A stretch of DNA of 64,000 bases from Allantophomopsis cytisporea (lineage: Eukaryota; Ascomycota; Leotiomycetes; Phacidiales; Phacidiaceae), in the NCBI GenBank assembly GCA_024752435.1, contig CP103031.1:186001-250000 (forward strand), read 5' to 3'. This document shows, piece after piece, positions 36,842-48,847 of this stretch. Position 1 is the stretch's first letter; each line of letters begins with the position of its first letter. Under the pieces are notes generated by a model. The model ran no database searches and was not told where the DNA came from. It was given only the letters and a program-made list of their open reading frames with translations. The translations under genes and the position numbers were made by a program.

Positions 36842-37180
36842 GGGATACAAGCTTGAGCTTGGGGGTTTGTGTGTGTGAGAGTGAGAAAGAGTATGCGTGT
36901 TTGCGGAGTGGTGGAGGTGGAGTTGCACTTGGGTGTACGGTACGTGTACGGTACGTGTGTGGCAGAAAGTTGAAGGGGCTTCAACAGGAACACTTCAATC
37001 TGACGATATGATTTGTTGAATATCCAAGTGTTGCTGCTGGGTATATGACGAGAGGTCTGTGGTGACTGTTTCAAAAAGAGAGAGGAGGAGGAGAGAGGGA
37101 TAAGAGAGACGAGGGATGGATGAGATTGAGATGATGTGAAGGGATGAGGGGACCAAAGTCAAGTCTGAGCAGGAATGGAA

Positions 37181-37243
37181 GAGAGGGGACCAAAGAGGGA
37201 CCAAAGAGGAACCAAAGAGGAACCAGAGAGGGGACCAGAGAGA
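37181..37243. repeat. 12-bp minisatellite, consensus near ACCAAAGAGGGA
   Basis: About five imperfect units (ACCAAAGAGGGA, CCAAAGAGGA, ACCAAAGAGGA, ACCAGAGAGGGG, ACCAGAGAGA) lie head to tail. Confidence 0.85.
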
Positions 37244-37542
37244 GTAGAGTAGAGGGATTGATGATCTCAGAAAGTCGATCTGAACTGAACCACAATAATA
37301 GAGGGACAGAGAGAACAATCGAACAGTAACAATTGATGATTGATGAATGATTCCAGCAAAGAAGCATGGGCAAAGGCAATGGCAAAAAGGTAGAGATGAG
37401 GCAAGTTCAATTGACTTGCTAAGTAACTAAGTGGATTGAATTCGAAGTTGACGATCCACATGCAGTAGTGAGTGAGTCGAAGTAATATGACTGGGCTTTC
37501 CTACACAAAAGCAAGAAAGAAAAGAACAATTCAATATTCATA

Positions 37543-37549
37543 CATAATT

Positions 37550-37583
<34 letters not shown>

Positions 37584-37584
37584 A
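37543..37584. repeat. 7-bp tandem repeat CATAATC
   Basis: About six units, the first with one substitution (CATAATT). Confidence 0.93.
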
Positions 37585-38118
37585 CATGATCTGCCTTCTT
37601 CACTTGATGATTGATTGACAACTGGGTCTACTTTGGTACGACGTCGTAGTAGTAGTAGTACATAGTATCGTAGAGTAGTAAGTAAATCGCAAGGATAGAG
37701 AAGCTTTTCAGGAGAGCCATGAGAGGTCAACGCATGCATTTCTGGCGGGGACAGTAACGTCAGGGTCTACTCTACTTCGTGGAGCATCATCTTCCTTTTT
37801 CTCTCTCAACTCGCATTACATACATTTGCATGGGCTAGACACGCACGATACTCTACTCTCTCTACTCTCTCTCGCGAAGGAAAAGAATTGTGGTGCTTGC
37901 TTGGTCCCTAGATGTGCTAGGCTCTGCCGCCTTGTTTACTTGTGCTCTTTTTATGGATCTTGGGATGGATGATCTCTATCCATAGAATATGCGTGTGATG
38001 TGTTGTTTGTGTATGGAGTCGACTCTTGCTTGTGCTTCTGAGGCTGATTCTCCACTCTCTCTCTCTCTCCCTCTCTCTCTCTTCTCTACAAGATGAATGA
38101 CCGATTCATTGATCTTCT

Positions 38119-38140
38119 CATTCTCATTCTCATTCTCATT
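38119..38140. repeat. 6-bp tandem repeat CATTCT
   Basis: Three full copies and a partial fourth. Confidence 0.92.
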
Positions 38141-38390
38141 CCCACATGAACATGCACATAAAACACCCCTCTCTACTCCACTCTCATGTTCCGCACTTTT
38201 CCTCATCTCAATGGAAATCTTCCTCATTACTTTCCGATATGGTCTGTTCTGTGCTCGTTTATGTCTGTGTGCCATTGCGTCCGTGTTGATGTCTGTGTCT
38301 ATCCATGCTGCTGCTGCCATGGCCCATGTTCACATCGATGCTGGTCTGTTCAATGGGAATCTATCTCATCACCATACCATACCTCACTCA

Positions 38391-38415
38391 CCTCACCTCA
38401 CCTCACCTCACCTCA
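38391..38415. repeat. 5-bp tandem repeat CCTCA, five copies
   Basis: Perfect CCTCA units, preceded by related CCTCACTCA. Confidence 0.93.
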
Positions 38416-39363
38416 CCGCTGAATATATTCCCTGATGAACAACAACTAAGACAATAGATAACAAACAACAAACAAAACAATGGTCATGAAGTAGGATTCT
38501 CATGCAATGCAATGTAATCAATCATATCTGCTCACGAGGTTGATTTCAATGGATCACTTTCGCTGTCAGAAAGAAGAATTCCCATGTCTCTTCATCACCC
38601 CAATGCGGCAATTCTACGGATAGGAACAGCACAAATTCAATGATAAAAATTGCAGACTTATGATAATCGTAGCGCTGTCGGTCACAAACTTGCAGGCCTC
38701 CATCGCCAAATATTCCTCATTCTATCCTGAGCAGAATACTAATGCCCCAAGGAACATTCCCTCAAACCCCCATTCAGCACGTCAGAAGTCCCTCTTTGAA
38801 GCTCCGTTGCCGGGTTACGACATTTCTACTCTGCTCCTCTACTAGAGCAAAGCAAAATGCACAATCCACAAAAATTCCTTACGGCCTTCGCGAGCATTTC
38901 CCTTTTCTCTCTCACTCTCTCTCTGCCTCCTCCCCCCCCCAAAAAAGTCCACATAAAGAGTTCCGTGCTACTTAGCGTTGAGCCAGAGCTTGAATGAGGT
39001 AAGGCGGGTAGGGGTAAGGCAAGGTTGGAAAAGGTAAGGCAAGGGAAGGGGCCAAGGTGCAGGGTTGTGCGAGCGCGAATCCATCCACCATCCACCATCC
39101 ACCGCTAGGAGATACTAAGTAAGGCGATGACTGGCGACGTATTGTCGGCCAACGAAAAGTAAGGTAAGTAGGTAAGTATCAGAGGTGGCTAGCTAGTCTG
39201 AGGAACGAGAGGGAGGAGAGGACGAATATCCTATCCAATCTCATAGATCATTGAGAGACAGAACCTGATGAAGGCGTTTGACGAGAGTCTTGATAGTGAG
39301 TGAGCTTTCGAAAGGATTGATTGAATGAATGAATGTCAAATGTACGAGGCTCAACTGATGACA

Positions 39364-39395
39364 TGGCATAGCATAGCATGGCATGGCATGGCATA
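39364..39395. repeat. 5-bp tandem repeat GGCAT/AGCAT
   Basis: About six units; two are AGCAT and the others GGCAT. Confidence 0.9.
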
Positions 39396-40253
39396 CATCA
39401 CATAGCATTGCCGCCGCCAGGACCTCTCTCCAACCATTGCATAGAACCCCGAAATTTCCCAAATGGTGACCTGTTTCTGCTACTGAACAGCACTTGTTTG
39501 AGAGCCACGGTGCATAATGAAAGAAGGGTCCATCATCAACAAACAGTCTAGCCACGACTCCACGAGTATTGCAGATGGACTAATGTAGTCAGTGAATCAG
39601 AATAGGATTCGATGCATTTAGCAACTTCATCGGCCTTAGAATAGCATACTGTAGAATTTCTGAACTCGTAGAGTAGAGTGGTGGAAATGTACACAGTACA
39701 ACCAAGCGCAAGCACTCAAACTCACATTCATGCTGATGATATTCATATCTATGTACATAGGTGTGATAATCCAAGTATAGTAGTGCTACATGAGCATACG
39801 TGGTAGTCGTCCCTATCACCTAGTCAATCCGCAAGATTCCCAAGCAGACAAATCACCACAGCATCACCACAACAACACAACACTACAAAAAACCCCCCCA
39901 AAGCCACCCACAGTCCCACGATATACGTTCATAGCGGAAGGCCAATTACTCGCAATCCAGCCAAGCCAGCTCCAAGCCCACGCCTTCACAATCAGCTAAT
40001 GACTCTCCCACCCAGTCTCGTCTCGTCGCGGACCCTCACACGCCCGCAGCAGTACTAGTCTCACCAGTTGTCATCGGCACATTAGCAAAGAACCAAAGTC
40101 AATCCACCAAGCACCAACACCAGCACCAGCACCAGGATAAGCACCAGCACAGCACAACACCAGCATCAGCACCAAACGACAACAGAACAACCCAATTGAC
40201 CTCGCCTTGCCTTGCCTTGCCTTCCCTTCTCTTCCACCAAGCAGATACCAAAT

Positions 40254-40283
40254 CCAAGTCCAAGTCCAAGTCCAAGTCCAAGT
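40254..40283. repeat. 6-bp tandem repeat CCAAGT, five copies
   Basis: Five perfect units. A CCTTG pentanucleotide run lies just upstream (40205-40222). Confidence 0.94.
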
Positions 40284-40680
40284 CTCTCACGCATCCTACG
40301 TGCCTAACCACCAAGCGCGCCGCCTCAGGCCAGCATCCCAACTCTGGTACACACAAACGTACGCAGTAGTAGAGCGCCAGTCCAGCAAAATCCAAGCTAT
40401 GACAAACACAGACCCGAGCACGCCGGCGCCCCGCCGTCCAACAGCGCTGAAAGCGCTCTTCGCGAAGCGCTACAGATGCCCGTTGTGGCTCTAGTCTCTT
40501 GTCCACCAGGGAGATTTTCCTTTTGGTTGTGCACACGCTGGGGTTTCGGGGGGAGGTTTATGAATTGCACTCTTGCTGGTTGGTGGATTTGCGATTTGAC
40601 ATGTTAATTCCCGTTCTGTTTTTTGGGTCTCGTGCGAATGGAGCGGAGTTTGTGGGTGTATTATTTTGTGTACGTCTATT

Positions 40681-40719
40681 CTCTCTCTCTTTTTTTTTTT
40701 TTTTTGGCGGGGGGGTTTT
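40681..40719. repeat. CT run, T15 tract, then G-rich block
   Basis: (CT)5 passes into 15-16 T's and then GGCGGGGGGG followed by TTTTT. Such a tract is prone to length errors in sequencing. Confidence 0.9.
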
Positions 40720-43211
40720 TGGTGGGCTTTGGTGGTGGTGGGTGTTGGGTTTGGTGGATACGCGCGAATATCGGATGTGAATATTGTTGGTGATGCTCAC
40801 GATGTGAATGTACTGTGAGTGGCGTGTTGTTTGTTGTAGGTAGTGATGTTGACGGAAGCATATCCGTATTCTTTGACTCCCAATCACATTAGTACCCTTA
40901 TTGTGTATCGTACACTGGGTTGTCCATTTGTCCGGACATTCATCCTAATCAACATGGATAGTGAATACATATGGATATGAAGATTCGCAGAGCCTCGGAG
41001 TACCGGGTGATCCTTTGACTTGATCGACGGATGAGGCTGATAGTCAGATGAATGGGATCCTCTCATCTCATCTTATTATTGAAGGGTAATATCATCCACA
41101 TATCAACCACTTATTCATTGTATTATGTACAAAGTACCATCTTTCACATCATCATAAGTCTAACAACAAGTACACAACCCGTCAATCACCTAAAATGGCA
41201 TTGCTGGGCAGAAAAAGCATCTGCCGAGGTCATTGCATAGCGACAAAGTACCAAATCCATAAACGGCGTCAAAGGTCATTCATTCGACAACATACCCCGA
41301 TAGACCATCTCATCACCTCAGCGACAGCAAAGTGAAAGAAGCCAACCGGTCAGTCGCTCACCGATCAGCCATTCCCACCCACGGAGCATTTCCAACGAAA
41401 AGACGGAGGATCCTCCCTCCTCCCTCCTCCCTCCTCACTTACCCTCACAAGAATGCAAGAATGAAAGGGAAGTCAAAACGATCTCCACAACCCCTGCCCC
41501 CACCCATCCTTCCACCGGCATCTCAGCCTTCGAATTTTCTTCGCGGCATCTTCTGTCCAGCCGAGCTACTCCGCGAGCGGCATAGCGGCAAGAAAAAGGG
41601 ATCCCTGCGCCGCGAGGGCAAAAGGTACAGTAAATAAGATGTGGGGACTTGCTTGTGACTACTTTACTTCTCTTGTGTGTCGTGCGTTCAGTCGAGCTCA
41701 ATTGAGCGAAGAGCTTTGCGAAGATTCCCACTGTTGTTGTTTTTTTGGGGGGTGCTGGGCTGAGCTGGGCTACTCTGTATGCGAGCGAGCCTTACGTCGT
41801 TGCTGGGGTTTCATCGGCGGGTGGGTTTTGGAGGGCACTTTGCCCTTTTCTTACTGGACGGGACTGGACTCGACTCGACTCTGCTCTGCGGGTAGTGTTG
41901 GAGGGTTCATGGTTCGAGTTGGATTGGATGTTGATGTCGATGTTGCTGTTGCTGTTGCTGTAGCGAATGGGATGGGAGGGAATGGATGATTGAGAGGCAC
42001 GATGGATGGAAGGCTGGAGCTTGGGGAGGGCATTGTAAGACATCTTTCACAGATCATGTTTGAGTTGTTGTTTAAGGGTCGAGTCAGAGCGACGTCTGGA
42101 GCTGGGGGGAAGCTTGCGTGATGGAAATTGAGTGAGAGCACAGTTGTTTATTGAGTGTGCGATGAGATCCAGATAGCTTATCTCATTTGCATCTCGATAC
42201 TCGAGGAGATGACAGAGACATTTCATCTCCTACGCACTATAGCTGTGTGACAACACCATCACGAAGGGTCCGATATCATGTAGAATCTTTTCAAAGATGG
42301 AATATTCCATCTTCTCCTACGGATGCTCTCCCTATGATCTCAACCTCTTGTGGTCTTGACCTACTGATCCGGCACATAAACATTCGTTGCCATAAATAAC
42401 TTACGTGGTACCATCTCGCCCTTACGCTTATCTGCATACGCATGCAGCATCAGCAAGGGCCATGCAGACACCTATCAAAAGCGCCTTTGGACCCGGCAAA
42501 CTTCTATGGATTGCCTGTACATCGATTGCTGTCTATCTACTTCGTACTGCGTAATGAATGCCACGGCAGTCGAATGCAGCTTACTGCGTCGTCCATGTCG
42601 TCTGAACATCGAATCGGTGTCAGATCTCCGGGAGAATACATGTGATAGATATCTTGCTGCTGGCCATGTTCTAGGTGAGAGATATTCTATGCCGCGACCA
42701 ACGAGACAAGATGAGTGAGTGAGTGAGTGCTATAACTTTGTGGGGAAGCGTTCGTGTAGTAGGGTGCTTTGATTCCACCGGGCTCGTAAATAACATGGCA
42801 CAAAGACAAGTGTGATGTTTGATGATTCGATGTCGTTGATTTGTTCTTCTTCAACCCCATGAATCTTTACCATGGCACTCACAGCTAAAGATATTGTCGC
42901 TGCTTGCTTGCAGACTGCTCATCAATACCACGTTTTTGGCGATCCAGCCTCGTAGAGTACTCTCCTAAGTTTTATGATGTATATATGTACACGATACATA
43001 CCCCAATAAATGCTGATATCATGAATACGATAGACTGCCATGATAAGTGGCATAAACGAACCTTAACTTAATACCTCGTATCTCGTGTCATCGCAATCAA
43101 GTCAAGATTCTCACTGGTCTCAATCAAATACATCCATCTTACTGTATCAAGTCATATCAAGAACATCAACCAAACTCAAAGCAAGACCAGCCAGCCTGCG
43201 CGCCAACTCGC

Positions 43212-43261
43212 GCAACGCAACGCAACGCAACGCAATGCAATGCAAGGCAAGGCAAGGCAAG
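43212..43261. repeat. Graded pentanucleotide array GCAAC-GCAAT-GCAAG
   Basis: Ten contiguous 5-bp units: GCAAC four times (43212-43231), GCAAT twice (43232-43241), GCAAG four times (43242-43261). Only the fifth base changes, block by block. Confidence 0.97.
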
Positions 43262-43682
43262 GCTTCAGGCAAGGCGTTCGAAGACCTGTCTTCCGTACGT
43301 ATTATTGCTAAGGTAAAGGTCGCAGCAAGGCACGCAAGGCTAGACAAGGAACAGGCGCGCTAGATTCCAGATCTTGACGTCTGCGTCGAGGGGAGGCATG
43401 AACTTTTGTGCACCCCGTCCCGCCCGCTCCGGATGAATGAACACATATGGAGACTAAGGTGTGAATGGTCTTTGGTCGGTAAGGGTTTGGCTTTGAATAT
43501 TGCGGAAATGGAATGGGATGATGACATTCCGGGTCGTGGAGAGTGTGAGCTCGAGCTTGATGATAGGAAAGCAGCTGCCGAGCCGTGTCGCATGGCTGGT
43601 GACGAGCATGGACATGAGTCGTGTGAGCTTGGTTGGAGATATGGGAGAGCTTTGCAGCTATGTGGGTTTGTCTATATTAGAA

Positions 43683-43730
43683 TAGATAGATGGATGGATG
43701 GATGGATGGATAATAGAGAGATAGATAGAT
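43683..43730. repeat. GATA/GGAT tetranucleotide array
   Basis: AGATAGAT leads into five TGGA units (43691-43710), then TAATAGAGAG and more AGAT units. Confidence 0.9.
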
Positions 43731-46456
43731 ACATAGGGAACACTTCAAGTTAGATTGAATGGGTTTGTATTCTACCTTATTCATACGGTATACAGTACTT
43801 CATCGCACCCACAAAGAACTCGCATATATCAAACTTATCATTATGGGTGATATCATCAAATCATCCATATCGAGCACTCTCCATGTCCTCGAACATTCCT
43901 GCTTTCAACCTCAAACCTCATAGTTCACTCATGATATCACGGACTGGATAAGCATGAAACTAGGAAACAGCAAACGTCTAACATGTTTCTCTATGAATAC
44001 TCCAGTACCAAAACTCATCCATACACGGCCAAATCCAAATGTATATTCCTATGGTACGTCTGAATGGACAAGTAGGATACAGTAGGATGCATTCTCCGGT
44101 TCGTATCCATATCCTCCCTATCTCATCCAGGTTCCTATTCCCATGGTACTACAGTATTGACACCCACTCACACCGAAAAGCAAGCGTCTTTCCCCGCGTA
44201 ATGCCACATGCCAATATTTCATCTCATCCTCAACCCAATCCCAGCGGCCAATCACGCCGGTCAACTTGTTTATACTTCAGACCTCAGACTTGGCACGAAG
44301 ACGGCACTACTGAGGCACTGTCAGTATTTGCACTTATGAAGCTGAATACAGCCATGACTACTCTTCACAGCGAACGAACAAAAGTGTATAATGAGCTATG
44401 GGAATGCTAAATCTCTCAGATCGTCTCCTCCAACAGGCATTGATAAGTTTCCACTATGATATCCAAGTCCGCAGTCAGCACGCTATGAAAAACTCCATTG
44501 ATATAGTATTGAATTTGATACGATAGATATTCGCTTGTAATCAAGCTTGTCTCTCCGGACGCTGCAGGCAGAGATGGGCTTTCGAAGCGACATGGCGATG
44601 TCAATACTACATCATTCGTGCCATTCTATCAACCCTTCCACTGTATGGTACGATTCGTGGCACATCCGTCAAAATAGAGTTCCAGGAACGCCATGGGCAA
44701 GTGATATTCTAGAGTGTTACACATCGGCAAATAGATTAAATCACTCACTATGGTGCCATATGAGAATACCACGGATACAGCCTGTATTCTATGATGACTC
44801 GAGAAGCTCATAGAGTTTATAATGACAGAATGGGAATACTCAGTTGAGTGGGGACACCCAGTTTAGCATGCCCGTTTGCAGAGATACCATACAATACTCA
44901 CGACTACCTTATCACGATGCATCTGATATTGTACCAATGAAGTAGCCAATCTACGAACCTCCCAGCGCAAGCTTCCCCGTGTTCCTCACCTCATCGTCCA
45001 AGCTCGAGCGGCAATGACAATATAAGCACGGATCAGCGAGAATTCAAAGACATACACAACTCTCCTCGTGCACTATTCATCACATGCAGACGAAAAACCC
45101 AGCAGATCATTGATCAGACAAAGGAAGCAGCCGAGCAAGTATTCCACGAAGGTTCAAAGTCGGCGCGACATCCAGCGTCCATCACTACTACTCCAAGTTT
45201 TCCGCCGTGGACTGAACTCTGAGTCGTGTAACTGGTATCAACGCGGAGTATGACATGATGGCGCTGCCGATCGCGGTCTAGACGCCTAGGGGGTTTTGGG
45301 GAGGTAAAGTATCAGCAGAATATACCTTGACCTTGAAGAAGGACTATTCATTCCACGTATGATAAAGTATGAATTAGATTACATTGGCAGCGTTGAGACG
45401 GATGCCAGAATGGTAGGAAGCAGCGTCCTGGAACAGAAGACGAGCACACAGGCGTTGTGCGGCAACGAATCCAAAATCCATTTGACAGTTGGACCACGCA
45501 CCTCCTTATAGTCAGCGGTACATCAGGGTCAACTCCAAATCCGCGTACCAAAATCAAAATAGCTGCTAGCACTCCGCAGCCATGCCCACCCTCAATATCC
45601 ACCCTTCATTTATCATTCCATCGTCGAGATAAGAATCAGACTTCTCGCGACGGCGTCCCATCTCGTCGCCTTGACGCAATGATTCTCCCAGTGAGCTCAC
45701 CGCACGTCATACGGCAAGAAAACGTCCATGCGCAGCACGCCAACGAGGACGAGAAAGTCAATTGTGGATGGGGCAGAGAGCCGTGCACGAACGCTGAGCG
45801 AACGACACTCCACGCGGTGGTGGGAGAGGGGGGAATCAGATGATGTGCGTGCGAGTTTGGAAGTAGGATTGTTCTATGGGAGAGGGTTTGTTCTGGACCA
45901 GGCTGTTTTGTCTGTGGTTTTGATACTTTGTAGATAGGCGTTCGATTGGAGGGGGATAGGGGCGGCATGGCATGAGGATGATGGGATCATGATGGCTGTT
46001 GTCTGTGCACTGGAAGGTTTGTAGCTGTGGGTCTGATCCTACTTGGTAATCAGCTGGGAAAAGGTGTCGTATGCGATGGTTGCGGGCGGTGTCAGAGGGG
46101 ATGGGAGGTGATCCAGGTTGGAGAAGGAATGTTGCTGTTGTTGTCACCTTGGTGTTGAGCTCCTGACATTGAGTATGCTTGATTGCTTTGATAGAAGACG
46201 GGAATATAGAGATAGACTGCACTCGATGGTGGTGGTGATGGTGAGAGGAGATGGGCGTAGACGATATGTAATTTTCTCTTCGTAAACTCTAGCAAATCAA
46301 TATTATTCGTATACCTATCTCGTCAACCCCTTCCTGAAATTTGAATCATTCACATAGCCAGAAATACGGACAGCACGACCAATAGCTATCAATAGCAAAC
46401 CCAGCCCAGCATAGCATACAGCAGTAGAATTACTACATTGATGGCTACAGAATGTC

Positions 46457-48847
46457 CTAATCATCTTCATCAGAATCTGCAAACATATCCACAGCCCTAG
46501 GTCTTTTCCTTTCTGGTTGCTCAGCCTTTGCCTGAGCCTTAGCAGTAGCAGCGGCAACTCTCTCCTTAAGAGATAATACAGCCGCCGAAGGAGCTGGAGG
46601 TGTAGGTTGTTCGGATTCAATCTGTGGTTCAGAGACTGAGTCGTCTTCCATAGGCATAGGCTCTCCATCGACATCTTCATCATCCATAGGAACACCGTCG
46701 ATATCCTCATCCATAGGCTCACCATCAACATCTTCGTCCATCGGTTCCCCATCAACATCATCATCCATGGGCTCACCATCAACATCTTCCTCAATAGGCA
46801 CACTGGCATCTCCAGCATCCATCCTCTCTTTCTCAACGGCCTTCCACTTTCCTTTGGCCTTCTCCTCCTCCTCAGCTTCCCTCTCCTTCAGTTCCTCCTT
46901 CGTTAGCGGCGGATTATTAAAGCCTTCAACAAATTCATCATGGGCTTTCTGTGGAAAGACACACCAGCCTTCCCAAAGCTGCAATAGACCTCCTACACTC
47001 CTCTTCCATTTCTCAGCACGCAACTTACCCCAACCAAATTTCTTCTCGAGGCGTGCCAGGTTCTCAAACGTTTTTCGGGCTTTCAGCTCCGCCTCAAAGA
47101 GACCACGGTAACGCCATGCGTGTCGGACGCCACTTGTAGATGACGAGGAGAGGATGTCAGATAATATATAGAGAGCGATCAGCTGTGCTGAGCTGGTGTC
47201 TTCCTTGCCATCTTCCTCACCTTCCTTCACCTCTGCCGAGGCCTTCTTGTACTGGGGATTAGCAAGCGTGAAAGCGAAGGGGCGTGATATGTTCTGCACG
47301 ACCATGGACACAATCTCATCTGCTCCTCGACCAGCGTGCTCAATAGCGAATGCCGTAACGCGTGCTACGTCGCCCTTCCGTAACTTACCAGTAGACACAG
47401 GCAGTCTGGCCAGTAGATGGGAGAGTTTCGCTTTCTCAAGAGGATTGAGATACGCTCGGCCTTCATCCACTGTATCAGTTGGTGGCGCACCTCCATGTCT
47501 TTTGCTTTCATCACCCGAATCTTCATCATCGCTTGAATTGTATTCCTCGTCAGAAACGAACTGCTCCAGTTTTGTTGTATATTCGAACACAAGTTTTTGC
47601 TCTGGAGTCTTCCATGCAGAACTGCCTTCAAAAAGTGGCAGATATTTGCCCTTGACAGCTGCTGGGCCGCCTTTCTTTTCTGCGCCTGTAAGGATTTCCC
47701 ATAAGCGCCACCGATACCATATTCCTCCCACGCTCCTTGCATCCCATATCCATGCCCATTTCTCTTCACGCTGCACGCTAGGGCGGCTCATAAGTAACGC
47801 TTCGAACTCTGGACCATGAGTTAATAATCCTTCGATTGTTTTGTGAATGAGTTTAATGGTCTTGATGTCAGAAGGAGGGGTGACTGGAACGTGTAGGAGG
47901 GGACCTGCGTTCCTTGGCCCTGGGGCCGCATTGTAGGAGGTCGGAGGAGCAAAATTCCGATTCGGGCCCATTTGACCTCTGCCTGCTTGTGGCAATACGA
48001 CAGGCTTTGCTCCGAACGGATTAGCTGTAGCGGAGGTTGATACGCCTGGCAACGGAGCTGAAGAAATAGCTGCTGAGGAGAGGTGCCGGTGAAGAGAAAG
48101 GTAGTATCCATAGCCTAAATATCTGTTCTGCAATGTGTTCACTGTCGAATCGATATCGTTCGCAGCAGTCTCCTTTGCCAAAGTAACGATTGCTGAAACG
48201 GATTTTCTCTCACTCCCACTTCCCGGTCCAGCAGGCAACATCCTTACGGCATCAACGGTCAAATTCGACGGTACCAATGCCTTAACAACAGCTGGACTTG
48301 TCCCCGGCGGCAATGAAGAAAGTCGCAATGTAGGTTTCGCAGCAGCACGATCTGCGTTGCGACTTGTATCCTCTTCATCCTCCAAACCAAACATCCCCCG
48401 CTTCTTCGAATCCTCAAAGTCCTCAAACGCTAACAATCCCTTGTCCCGGTCATCCTTCCAACCTCTTGGCTCCTCAAATCCTCTCTTCCTCCCTAAACTC
48501 GGCGGTGGTGGTCCCAGACTCCCCGGTCCACTTCCTCGCCCCGAATTCCAGGACTGCTGGAATCCCCTCCCAGCTGGCCCAGATGGCGCACCTCCAAAAT
48601 GTCTCTTGGGCGGTCCACCACTGTTTCCAAAGCCGCCTCCATAGCCACTTGCGCCTGGTGGGGGCTTCTCATCCTCGTCATCAAACGACTTGATGAAATC
48701 TTCGTAGACGGCTTTTGTCTCGGCTTCTTCGCGCAAGCGTTTGGCTTCGGCTTCGGCTTTTTGTCGTTCGAAGAGAGACTTCTTCGTCGGCGCCTGCAGC
48801 TTGTTGGATACGTCGGGAAATTCGAGGATTGATTTGGGGTCCGCCAT
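46457..48847 (-). CDS. U2SURP/SR140-like U2 snRNP-associated splicing factor
   Basis: Homologue of U2 snRNP-associated SURP-motif protein (SR140), a nuclear pre-mRNA splicing factor. One exon, 796 aa, starting MADPKSILEFPDVSN. Order of parts: coiled, charged N-terminus (FERQKAEAEAKRLREEAE); a Gly/Pro/Arg-rich stretch (about 65-120); an RRM-like region (about 170-255, TLRLSSLPPGTSPAVVK); a SURP motif (about 325-385, LIHKTIEGLLTHGPEFEALLM, WAWIWDARS); a CID/RPR domain (about 465-620, LNPLEKAKLSHLLARLPVS, HAWRYRGLFEAELKARKTFE, WKRSVGGLLQLWEGW). SURP followed by CID is diagnostic. The acidic tail carries a near-perfect DVDGEPMDE repeat (about 686-736), then an Ala/Lys stretch and the end DMFADSDEDD. 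Lacking an RS domain is common in fungal members. Divergent from the FAD oxidase gene. Confidence 0.86.
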   Translation of the reverse strand: MADPKSILEFPDVSNKLQAPTKKSLFERQKAEAEAKRLREEAETKAVYEDFIKSFDDEDEKPPPGASGYGGGFGNSGGPPKRHFGGAPSGPAGRGFQQSWNSGRGSGPGSLGPPPPSLGRKRGFEEPRGWKDDRDKGLLAFEDFEDSKKRGMFGLEDEEDTSRNADRAAAKPTLRLSSLPPGTSPAVVKALVPSNLTVDAVRMLPAGPGSGSERKSVSAIVTLAKETAANDIDSTVNTLQNRYLGYGYYLSLHRHLSSAAISSAPLPGVSTSATANPFGAKPVVLPQAGRGQMGPNRNFAPPTSYNAAPGPRNAGPLLHVPVTPPSDIKTIKLIHKTIEGLLTHGPEFEALLMSRPSVQREEKWAWIWDARSVGGIWYRWRLWEILTGAEKKGGPAAVKGKYLPLFEGSSAWKTPEQKLVFEYTTKLEQFVSDEEYNSSDDEDSGDESKRHGGAPPTDTVDEGRAYLNPLEKAKLSHLLARLPVSTGKLRKGDVARVTAFAIEHAGRGADEIVSMVVQNISRPFAFTLANPQYKKASAEVKEGEEDGKEDTSSAQLIALYILSDILSSSSTSGVRHAWRYRGLFEAELKARKTFENLARLEKKFGWGKLRAEKWKRSVGGLLQLWEGWCVFPQKAHDEFVEGFNNPPLTKEELKEREAEEEEKAKGKWKAVEKERMDAGDASVPIEEDVDGEPMDDDVDGEPMDEDVDGEPMDEDIDGVPMDDEDVDGEPMPMEDDSVSEPQIESEQPTPPAPSAAVLSLKERVAAATAKAQAKAEQPERKRPRAVDMFADSDEDD
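46640..46800 (-). repeat. In-frame minisatellite encoding DVDGEPMDE-type units
   Basis: About five imperfect units of 24-30 bp lie within the U2SURP coding sequence. All units keep the frame, so copy-number change would vary only the acidic tail length. Confidence 0.85.

Larger units (their letters stand above)
35396..46456. other. 11-kb gene-free, repeat-rich tract upstream of the GDS1-like gene
   Basis: No ORF here has family features, and several of the longest are translated simple repeats (His/Thr, Leu/Ser runs). On the minus strand the first 2 kb (35.4-37.4 kb) is strongly pyrimidine-rich, consistent with a promoter or long 5' leader of the GDS1-like gene. Many micro- and minisatellites occur; the clearest are listed separately. 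The right part (44-46.4 kb) is less repetitive and contains the 3' flank of U2SURP. Unannotated noncoding RNAs or short peptides cannot be excluded. Confidence 0.55.

Noticed and set aside
35502..37385. Several long minus-strand frames rich in His, Thr, Ser and Leu
   Set aside because: They are translations of CT/CA-type simple repeats and pyrimidine-rich sequence, without conserved features.
40099..40536. 145-codon minus frame with DLDLDLDLDL
   Set aside because: The run is the translated CCAAGT repeat; the rest has no features.
46315..46836. 173-codon minus frame rich in Met, Trp and Leu
   Set aside because: Out-of-frame shadow of the U2SURP acidic repeat.
47196..47819. 207-codon plus-strand frame
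   Set aside because: Antisense shadow of U2SURP.
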